DNA of 10,246 bases from contig DFKI01000097.1 of NCBI GenBank assembly GCA_002373325.1, forward strand, positions 1 through 10,246, in the 5' to 3' direction. The translations under genes were made by a program, and so were the position numbers. Origin of the DNA: Treponema sp. UBA3649 (lineage in GTDB: Bacteria > Spirochaetota > Spirochaetia > Treponematales > Treponemataceae). Positions 1-5,180 of the stretch are shown in pieces (position 1 is the stretch's first letter; the number at the start of each line of letters is the position of its first letter). A model generated the notes under the pieces. That model was not told the DNA's origin, did no database searches, and saw only the letters and a program-made list of their open reading frames with translations.

Positions 1-97
1 TTCAAGCACGGGAATGACACAAGACATTCAAACACGGGAATGACACAAGACATTCAAACACGGGAATGACACAAGACATTCAAACACGGGAATGACA
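1..97. repeat. 26-bp tandem repeat, about 3.7 copies
   Basis: The unit is 26 bp, starting TTCAAACACGGGAATGACAC and ending AAGACA. Copies lie at 1-26, 27-52 and 53-78, with a truncated fourth at 79-97. The only difference among the copies is a G for A at position 6. The array may continue to the left of the window. Each unit carries GGGAATGACA; GGAATGACA recurs once more at 164-172, and a related AATGACA ends the hairpin pair at the far right of the window, so it may be a dispersed repeat family of this genome. There are no unique spacers, so it is not a CRISPR array. Confidence 0.9.
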
Positions 98-203
98 TTT
101 TTTTTTACTTTTTGGACATCCCCATCCCTTTTACTAGGGATTAGCGTGGAGCGTCGGTGCGCAGGAATGACATTGTTTCGTATAAGTCGAAATCAGAGCA
201 ATT

Positions 204-244
204 ATACTGAAAACTTTTACGAAAATCAAGAAAGTTTTCAGTAT
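204..244. repeat. Long inverted repeat (14-bp arms)
   Basis: The arms ATACTGAAAACTTT (204-217) and AAAGTTTTCAGTAT (231-244) are perfectly complementary around a 13-nt loop. No T-run follows directly; the nearest long one is at about 285-293. It could be part of a terminator for a gene left of the window, a dispersed repeat, or a regulatory hairpin. The pairing is certain; the role is not. Confidence 0.75.
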
Positions 245-311
245 CTCATCTTCTGTGATGTGATCCTTGAAAATACTTTTGTGCATTTTTTTTACTTTCG
301 TTTTTTTAAAA

Positions 312-389
312 TTTTGCAATGGTACCATTGCAAAAGGGATTGACAAATCCCTTTAACGCAAAACTTCGCTACGCTCGTTTTGCGTTAAA
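312..389 (+). promoter_or_regulatory. Three overlapping inverted repeats upstream of the lipoprotein gene
   Basis: Three palindromic units follow one another. The first is a perfect 24-bp palindrome at 312-335 (half-site TTTTGCAATGGT). The second is a hairpin at 333-354 with arms AAAGGGATT and AATCCCTTT and a 4-nt loop. The third is a hairpin at 352-389 with 13-bp arms TTTAACGCAAAAC and GTTTTGCGTTAAA around a 12-nt loop. Each unit shares three bases with the next, so as RNA adjacent stems partly compete. The ribosome binding site AAGGAG (402-407) lies 12 nt beyond the last stem. It may be a leader that controls transcription or translation, or a cluster of dispersed palindromic repeats; the sequence alone does not decide. 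Confidence 0.6.
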
Positions 390-414
390 ATTTAGGTCCA
401 CAAGGAGAATCCAA

Positions 415-1392
415 ATGTACACACAAATCAGAAAAGTTTTTTTAGTCTTATCTGTTGTTCTTTCCGTATCGCTTTTTGTTGCTTGTCAGAACCCAACATC
501 TTCACCCGAGGAAAACGGTCTTTCCGCACCAACAGGAGTTACGGTTACAACTGCAACAACCGAAAACCGAGTTACCGTAAAATGGACAAACAATGGAGCT
601 GCAAAGTATTGGGTTTACTACAACAGTACAAACGATACATCCACAGCTACCTGTGCGAGCAAATTTGAGACAAACGGAACCTATGGATGTGACATCACCC
701 TTTCATCAACGGGAACCTACTACTTCTGGGTAAAAGCTGCCGATGGATATTCTCAAACAAGCAACACAAGCGATTTCAGTTCCGTTGCGACATACGACTT
801 CACGTATACAGCCCTTTCCGTCCCGACCAACATTTCAGTTACGGATTCGTCAAAAACAAACCATGTCACCGTAAAATGGACAAATAATGGAGCTACAAAG
901 TATTGGGTTTACTACAACAGTACAAACGACTCATCAACGGCTACCTGTGCAAGCAAATATGAGACAAGTGGAACTTATGGATGCGATATTCTTCTGACAG
1001 AAAGTGGAACCTACTACTTCTGGGTGAAATCAGCTGATGGCTACACTTCAGATAGTGCAACAAGCGATTTCAGTTCAACAGCTCAATTCGAGTTTACTTA
1101 TACAGCACTTTCTGCACCATTAAATGTAAGTGTCTCATCAACCTCAACAGATGGCAAAGTCACTGTAAAATGGGCAAATAATGGAGCTGCAAAGTATTGG
1201 GTTTACTACAACAGTACAAACGACACATCCACGGCTACCTGTGCGAGCAAATATGAAACGAGCGGAACTTATGGATGTGACATCACCCTTCCGTCAACAG
1301 GAACCTACTACTTCTGGGTAAAAGCTGCTGATGGATACTCTTCAACTAGTGCAACTAGCGATTTCAGTTCCGTTGCGACATACATATACTAA
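415..1392 (+). CDS. Lipoprotein with three tandem FN3-like repeats
   Basis: This 325-residue protein is predicted to be exported and lipid-anchored. The N-terminus has a short basic region, a hydrophobic stretch (residues 8-23) and Cys24 preceded by LFVA, a relaxed lipobox of the kind seen in spirochaetes. The rest is three tandem repeats of 98 residues (36-133, 134-231, 232-325, the last slightly short). Each has the pattern VTVKW, then WVYYNSTND, then YYFWVKAADGY, which resembles the B, C and F strands of a fibronectin type III fold. Each also has two cysteines (CASK...GTYGCD) placed to form a disulfide. The start is fixed by AAGGAG (402-407), 7 nt before ATG 415; an in-frame ATG at 319 lies inside the upstream palindrome and lacks a site. 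FN3-like modules often serve in binding or as spacers; the ligand is unknown. It stands alone between a hairpin-rich leader and a terminator. Confidence 0.85.
   Translation: MYTQIRKVFLVLSVVLSVSLFVACQNPTSSPEENGLSAPTGVTVTTATTENRVTVKWTNNGAAKYWVYYNSTNDTSTATCASKFETNGTYGCDITLSSTGTYYFWVKAADGYSQTSNTSDFSSVATYDFTYTALSVPTNISVTDSSKTNHVTVKWTNNGATKYWVYYNSTNDSSTATCASKYETSGTYGCDILLTESGTYYFWVKSADGYTSDSATSDFSSTAQFEFTYTALSAPLNVSVSSTSTDGKVTVKWANNGAAKYWVYYNSTNDTSTATCASKYETSGTYGCDITLPSTGTYYFWVKAADGYSSTSATSDFSSVATYIY
520..1389 (+). repeat. In-gene tandem repeat, 294-bp unit, three copies
   Basis: Repeat starts at 520, 814 and 1108 are exactly 294 bp (98 codons) apart. The last copy stops at 1389, just before the stop codon. 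The central part of each copy is very similar at the DNA level: the 44 nt from 592 are identical to those from 1180 and differ from the copy at 886 by one base. The first 20 or so codons of each copy diverge much more. Synonymous positions are conserved in the core, which suggests recent duplication or gene conversion. Confidence 0.9.
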
Positions 1393-1431
1393 ATAGGAAA
1401 ACCTTTCGTTAATTTGCGCATAGAAAGCTAT

Positions 1432-1475
1432 GGGAGCCTCTAAAAACTTTTGCTTTTAGAGGTTGCCTTATTTTC
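1432..1475 (+). terminator. Probable intrinsic terminator of the lipoprotein gene
   Basis: CCTCTAAAA (1437-1445) pairs with TTTTAGAGG (1454-1462) around an 8-nt loop. The stem extends to 1432/1467 with one mismatch and one G-T pair. TTATTTTC follows at 1468. It lies 40 nt after the lipoprotein stop and ahead of the next promoter, as expected of a terminator separating the two genes. Confidence 0.7.
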
Positions 1476-1520
1476 TCGAACAAATGCTTACTGGCAATGC
1501 CACAAATCTTTCATCGGGGA

Positions 1521-1549
1521 TTGAAAATCTTTGAGCGGCATGTTATAAT
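1521..1549 (+). promoter_or_regulatory. Sigma-70-type promoter with extended -10
   Basis: TTGAAA (1521-1526) and TATAAT (1544-1549) are 17 bp apart, and TG at 1541-1542 forms an extended -10 (TGTTATAAT). Transcription should start near 1556, about 25 nt before the ATG at 1581. This is the best-matching promoter in the window and excludes the upstream in-frame ATG at 1497 as the start. Confidence 0.75.
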
Positions 1550-1580
1550 ATTTCTTAAACCAAACGCAAGGGGTGTGTCT

Positions 1581-2069
1581 ATGGCGGAAAGGACTAAAAA
1601 ATCAGCAGGTCAGAAGATAAAATCTTTTATAATATTTCTCGTGGTGCTTTTTTTAATACTCGGCTCAGCTCTCTTTGCATATAAGAAGCTGGCACTTGAT
1701 TACAACGGAAGATACGCGAATGACCGGATTGTTTACACCAAGGACTTCGGATTTTGTATGCTCGTAACATATCATCCTGAGTTGCGTTCGGAAGATTCCA
1801 AGGGATATGCCATTGTACGGATTCCCCCAGCAGCATTGCTCATGCCCGTTGTGACCAAAGATTTCAAGCAGAAAAGGTTGGAAGAAGACCCTGCAAATTC
1901 GGAAGACATGAAAAATGCATACAACCGAAAGACCTTATTTGGTGACAGCGAATTTTTCAACGCACTGGCAAATCTGCTTGGTTCGGAAACAAAAAGCTAC
2001 GATATCGGTAAGTACGGAAAATACCTCATCCTCGATGCAAGGGACTACCTTGAGACCTTGGAAGATTAG
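1581..2069 (+). CDS. Small single-pass membrane protein, unknown function
   Basis: The 162-residue product has a basic N-terminus (MAERTKKSAGQKIK), one strong transmembrane segment at about residues 15-34, and a soluble domain of about 125 residues expected outside the cytoplasmic membrane, with the positive-inside N-terminus in the cytoplasm. The segment could also be an uncleaved signal anchor. The soluble part mixes beta-like stretches (YAIVRIPPAALLMPVV) with charged helices (near FKQKRLEEDPANSEDMKNAY); I recognise no family. ATG 1581 has AAGGGG (1568-1573) 7 nt upstream and a good promoter just before it. The upstream in-frame ATG at 1497 lies ahead of that promoter. The gene is monocistronic and converges on the minus-strand gene that ends at 2119. 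Confidence 0.8.
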   Translation: MAERTKKSAGQKIKSFIIFLVVLFLILGSALFAYKKLALDYNGRYANDRIVYTKDFGFCMLVTYHPELRSEDSKGYAIVRIPPAALLMPVVTKDFKQKRLEEDPANSEDMKNAYNRKTLFGDSEFFNALANLLGSETKSYDIGKYGKYLILDARDYLETLED

Positions 2070-2077
2070 GACACACT

Positions 2078-2112
2078 GATTTTTTCGAAGCTCCAATTAA
2101 AAAAAATCTTCG
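2078..2112. terminator. Possible bidirectional terminator between convergent genes
   Basis: In the 49-bp gap between two convergent stop codons, GATTTTTT (2078-2085) can pair with AAAAAATC (2101-2108); CGAAG (2086-2090) and CTTCG (2108-2112) give an alternative pairing. T/A runs on both sides would serve either strand. The stem is A/T-rich and weak, so position is the main support. Confidence 0.35.
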
Positions 2113-2118
2113 GTGGTT

Positions 2119-3567
2119 CTATCTTTCGGAAAAGGGAAATAGCGGGATTGTGTCGGTCACAGCCTTTGAGTCAGGAAGCGCGTGTTTGTAAGGCAGCCTG
2201 ATTTTTTGGATGTCATAGCCAAAATCCCAGACAGGAATTTCTATGTCCTCGACACTCACTCTTTTTTCCCACTTCTCCATCTCCTTGACGCGTTTTTCCC
2301 TCGCATCAGGATTTTCAGGAAGCGCGAAGGGATTTAAATCCGTTTTTTCAATGGAGACAAAACTCGTGTCCTCACTTTTTCCGCCGACAAGATAAGTGTA
2401 CGCGATGTGACCGATTCCGTCCCCCGTGTGGATTTTTTCCCCGGTACAAAAATATTTTCCGTCAACAGAAGCAAATCTCTTGAAATTAAGATTGTTCTTA
2501 TCCTTGAAAATTTTTTCGTAAGTCTTGTTTCCGTCCCAATCCACGAAGTATGTGATAAAATCAGCACCCAGTCTCTCTCCGAAACTATCGTCATACCTCA
2601 CCCTCTGGCCGAAATACAATACTCCCGCATCCGAAATTTTTTTCTTGCAGAAATTAAACTCAGTGTCAGACGCACTTTCATCTATTTTATATGCGGAAAT
2701 AAAATCACCGGCGGAAGAATATCTTGCGACAAAATCCGCGCTCTGATTTTCCATGTAGAAAGTCACGAGAAGATTCGCACTTTCGGCATCGCTTTCACAG
2801 TCAAAAAGTCTGATTCCCGAACCCGGAGATTTGCAGGCCCAGCATTTTTCAAATTCCAAATCTTTTGAAAGACGAAGGACAGCCTGTTTTTCAAAAGTCT
2901 CACGGATTCCAAAATAAACCCCGTCATCAAAAGCCGCAAGAGCGATAAGTTCATCATTTTTTTTAGTTCCAATTGTCACGGATTTTTTTAAGTTACCGTC
3001 CAAATCAAAGGACATGAGATAAAGGTCCCAGCCCCGTTTTTGAAAATCGGTCATACCGTTGAAAGCGACATAAATCGTGTCCTTTCCGTTAAATGCATAA
3101 AGCTGCGACTCGGAGGCACTTTGATTTTTCAGGCTGTAGGATTTATAGGAAACGACCTTCCCGTCCTTGATTCTGAAAAAGGCAAAGCGATTGTCCGAAA
3201 ATGAGGCGTAAACCGTAAGGATAATTTCATCCGGGGAAAGAGCGTAAAGTTTCAGAAAATCATAATGCGAATAATTTTCCATAAACTCATAGTTTGTGAA
3301 TCCCTCGACATCAAACCGCAAAGTTGAGTCATAAACATTGTCCACATATTTGTTCAGGAAAATGGGAGTCCCCTCAGAAAGATCCGTGTGGTCCATCGCA
3401 AGAAGAGCCTCGTAAACAGTGTTTCCGCAGGATACCATGTCCATCGCCATTGACGTGTATGAAGGAAGCAGATTGATATAAGACGAATCAACATCTTTCC
3501 TTCCGCCCGCAAACAGAGCAGAAAAACCGACGAGAGACATTAAAATCAACACAAAAATTTTTTTCAT
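2119..3567 (-). CDS. Exported protein of unknown function, possible beta-propeller
   Basis: The 482-residue product begins with a clear Sec signal peptide: MKK, then a hydrophobic core (residues 4-19), then a likely signal peptidase I site after Ala20 (ALFA|GG). No lipobox cysteine is present, so it is probably periplasmic or outer-membrane-associated rather than lipidated. The mature part shows recurring beta-hairpin units of the form 'LYLMSFDLDGN...' and 'DDGVYFGIRETFEKQAVLRL', with short D/G turns, resembling blades of a beta-propeller. I could not assign a family and this fold is an inference. A charged segment (about 420-440, REKRVKEMEKWEKRV) precedes the C-terminus. The start lies 8 nt after the stop of the preceding lipocalin-like gene; a GAGG inside that gene's last codons is the only candidate binding site and is rather far (13 nt), so translation is probably coupled to the upstream gene. 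Confidence 0.8.
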   Translation of the reverse strand: MKKIFVLILMSLVGFSALFAGGRKDVDSSYINLLPSYTSMAMDMVSCGNTVYEALLAMDHTDLSEGTPIFLNKYVDNVYDSTLRFDVEGFTNYEFMENYSHYDFLKLYALSPDEIILTVYASFSDNRFAFFRIKDGKVVSYKSYSLKNQSASESQLYAFNGKDTIYVAFNGMTDFQKRGWDLYLMSFDLDGNLKKSVTIGTKKNDELIALAAFDDGVYFGIRETFEKQAVLRLSKDLEFEKCWACKSPGSGIRLFDCESDAESANLLVTFYMENQSADFVARYSSAGDFISAYKIDESASDTEFNFCKKKISDAGVLYFGQRVRYDDSFGERLGADFITYFVDWDGNKTYEKIFKDKNNLNFKRFASVDGKYFCTGEKIHTGDGIGHIAYTYLVGGKSEDTSFVSIEKTDLNPFALPENPDAREKRVKEMEKWEKRVSVEDIEIPVWDFGYDIQKIRLPYKHALPDSKAVTDTIPLFPFSER

Positions 3568-3575
3568 AATAAGGT

Positions 3576-4751
3576 TTATTCCTCGGGAACCTCAACGCTT
3601 CCGTAGTCCGCAATCATGTCGGCAATGTGCACGTGCTCAATCAGGACGAGATTTTTCTTCACCTTTTCGTAGAGACGCAGCTCGCCTGTTCCGGTACCGC
3701 TTCCCGCAGTTTTCAAAAGCCGCCTCTTTCCCTCGGGACACTCGTAGCCACGGATGAACATGCTTGTGTCCATGGAATATCCGTCAATGTCCACCACGTA
3801 TTTTGAGTCGCTTATGCTCACCGACCAGTGGAATTTGGTTCCTTCCTCCGTATCAGGATTTTCTGTAAATTCATAGTTCACGTCGTAGCGCTTGGATTTT
3901 GATGCCGGGAAAAGAACAGTCTTGTCGCCCAGAGAAACAAACACGTTGATTCCTCCGCCGTACTCACCGTCCACCACGAAGCAGGATTTTTCAAGAGTCT
4001 TTCCGTTTATGATGCTCGTCAAGTTGGAAGAATTCAAATGAAACTGTTTTTCCGGAAGATTTTTTCCCCAGCTTTTCTCAAAATATCCGCAGGATTTCTG
4101 GGCCGTCACCTCGTAATCCTCTCCGTCCAGCACGATTCTTCCCTCGAATACAGTCCTTGCCCCACTCGGAGACCATGCGATGCCCTTACCTTTTGCGACG
4201 GGAAATGAAATCTGTTTTGTGTAGCGGAGATTCCAGGAAATCTTGCCGGGATGACACATGAACTCAGGATTCTCAATCAATTCGGTTCTTGTAATGTGCA
4301 CAGTCCCATAAGTTGATGATGTGGTGAGTGAGCAATAATCGCTTTCATCGCTTCCAACTTTGAAAAGCAAATCCGTTTTTCCGGTCTGAATCTGCTCGGA
4401 CGGGAAATATGCGTCTATGTGCTTTCCGTTTTCACAAAGGACTCCGGCCCTCACCATGACAAAACTAGGATGAACAAGGGTCTCGGAACTCATGTTTTTT
4501 GCAGAAAGAGAACCTGCAAGAGCACTGTGCAATTCGTCCTCGCTCAGTTTATTTCTTGATTTGTAGCCGAGCACACACTCTTTCGGTGAAAGCCCCGGAT
4601 TGACGGTATAGAATTCAATGAAAAAGACACGCTCCTCCCCTGTATTCATATTTGAGGCAGTTGTCACCAACCTCCAACGGTCAAATCCGTTTTTCTTCAG
4701 AGAGCCTTTCAACATGTATTTTTCATTTCTGTTTATTTTTTGAGTCGCCAT
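3576..4751 (-). CDS. Tocopherol cyclase-like / lipocalin-like protein
   Basis: The 391-residue protein has no signal peptide or membrane segment and is rich in beta strands. The best family clue is GYFEKSWGKNLPEKQFHLNS (residues 222-241). It resembles the G-Y-x-E-K-x-W-G-x-x-(F/L)-P motif of the tocopherol cyclase-like family, whose bacterial members are mostly uncharacterised and are thought to form a pair of lipocalin-type barrels. The order around it also fits: HPSFVMVRAGV (94-104) in the first half, then KGIAWSPSGARTVFEGRIVL (189-208) before the motif. Real tocopherol synthesis is unlikely, so a hydrophobic-ligand-binding or other cyclase/hydratase-like role is more plausible, but this is inference. 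ATG 4751 follows GGTGGAAGAAG. The next gene, an exported protein, starts 8 nt after its stop, so the two probably act together. Family recognition is by eye only. Confidence 0.6.
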   Translation of the reverse strand: MATQKINRNEKYMLKGSLKKNGFDRWRLVTTASNMNTGEERVFFIEFYTVNPGLSPKECVLGYKSRNKLSEDELHSALAGSLSAKNMSSETLVHPSFVMVRAGVLCENGKHIDAYFPSEQIQTGKTDLLFKVGSDESDYCSLTTSSTYGTVHITRTELIENPEFMCHPGKISWNLRYTKQISFPVAKGKGIAWSPSGARTVFEGRIVLDGEDYEVTAQKSCGYFEKSWGKNLPEKQFHLNSSNLTSIINGKTLEKSCFVVDGEYGGGINVFVSLGDKTVLFPASKSKRYDVNYEFTENPDTEEGTKFHWSVSISDSKYVVDIDGYSMDTSMFIRGYECPEGKRRLLKTAGSGTGTGELRLYEKVKKNLVLIEHVHIADMIADYGSVEVPEE

Positions 4752-4768
4752 CTTCTTCCACCAAAATC

Positions 4769-4798
4769 ACTATACGGGAAAACACCCCCTACAGTGAA
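4769..4798 (-). promoter_or_regulatory. Possible promoter of the lipocalin-like gene
   Basis: On the minus strand TTCACT (4798-4793) is followed after 18 bp by TATAGT (4774-4769). Transcription would begin near 4762, giving a leader of only about 11 nt that still holds GGTGGAAGAAG ahead of ATG 4751. The -10 box is a good match (5 of 6) and the -35 is weaker (4 of 6). Read-through from the small gene 68 nt upstream is also possible. Confidence 0.35.
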
Positions 4799-4819
4799 TA
4801 ATCGGAAGAAAATATCAAC

Positions 4820-5044
4820 TTATTTAAACATTTTCTGAAGGGTTTTATTCATCCCCTCCCTGTCAGACGGAAAATTCTCGTCAAGGAATTCAAAGCACTC
4901 CTGGGCATTCTTTTGAACGTGCTCGTACCAGATTGAATACAACTCGTGCTCAAAATCCGGTCCGGGAAATGGCGCTCCCTGCACATCTGAGACCAACTGC
5001 CTGATCATGCTCAAAAACTTTGTCGTTTCTACTTTCTTATCCAT
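4820..5044 (-). CDS. Small helical protein, unknown function
   Basis: The 74-residue product (MDKKVETTKF...) is soluble, mildly acidic and mostly predicted helical, with a PFPGP turn near residues 25-29. An aromatic-rich helix follows (HELYSIWYEHVQKNAQECFEFL). I recognise no family. Two ATGs stand side by side (5047 and 5044). AGGAG ends 3 nt before the first and 6 nt before the second, so the second is the better start and was chosen. It sits alone between the M16 peptidase (117 nt or more upstream) and the lipocalin-like gene (68 nt downstream) and may have its own promoter at 5152-5180. Confidence 0.65.
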   Translation of the reverse strand: MDKKVETTKFLSMIRQLVSDVQGAPFPGPDFEHELYSIWYEHVQKNAQECFEFLDENFPSDREGMNKTLQKMFK

Positions 5045-5151
5045 CATAATCTCCTAAAATGCATTGTAAAACTCCATAACTCCAAGACCTTTTTTGTCCG
5101 GAAGATTGGATTGCGGGTCAACTCAAAATTTTAGAGTTTTTCCCCTAAAAT

Positions 5152-5180
5152 ATTATATAGATATTATACAGAAATTCTAA
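5152..5180 (-). promoter_or_regulatory. Possible promoter for the small helical-protein gene
   Basis: On the minus strand TTAGAA (5180-5175) is 17 bp from TATAAT (5157-5152); a second TATAAT lies at 5168-5163. The -35 falls inside the last codons of the M16 peptidase gene. Transcription would start near 5145 and give a leader of about 100 nt. In that leader an AAAACTC can pair either with a nearby GAGTT or with a GAGTTTT closer to the ribosome binding site. The promoter match is decent, but A/T-rich DNA makes chance matches likely. Confidence 0.35.

Larger units (their letters stand above)
98..414. other. Gene-free leader region rich in inverted repeats
   Basis: No ORF here has a ribosome binding site or a protein-like composition. 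The first part (98-172) starts just after one GGAATGACA and ends with another (164-172), so it looks like a repeat unit bounded by direct copies of that motif. The rest holds a 14-bp-stem hairpin at 204-244 and three linked inverted repeats at 312-389, which lie in or just upstream of the lipoprotein mRNA leader. I could not identify a convincing sigma-70 promoter for the lipoprotein gene: a TTGACA at 340-345 has no suitable -10 partner, and TTGAAA at 267-272 with TTTACT at 291-296 (18-bp spacer) is only a weak possibility. Confidence 0.6.

Noticed and set aside
1..97. Short repeated units reminiscent of a CRISPR array
   Set aside because: The 26-bp units are directly adjacent with no variable spacers, and no cas gene is present.
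340..345. TTGACA as a -35 box
   Set aside because: No acceptable -10 hexamer lies 15-19 bp downstream, and the bases are part of a hairpin loop and stem.
92..346. Overlapping ORFs on both strands (83 and 70 codons)
   Set aside because: Neither has a ribosome binding site; both run through hairpins and repeat tracts, and their compositions are not protein-like.
319..414. Upstream in-frame start for the lipoprotein
   Set aside because: The ATG at 319 lies in a palindrome without a binding site, and the added residues would bury the signal peptide; ATG 415 has AAGGAG.
1497..1580. 28-codon N-terminal extension of the small membrane protein
   Set aside because: It lies upstream of and across the strong promoter at 1521-1549, and ATG 1581 has a good binding site.
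2407..2868. 153-codon plus-strand ORF
   Set aside because: It is antisense to the exported-protein gene, which has a clear signal peptide and a continuous frame; it has no binding site or recognisable content.
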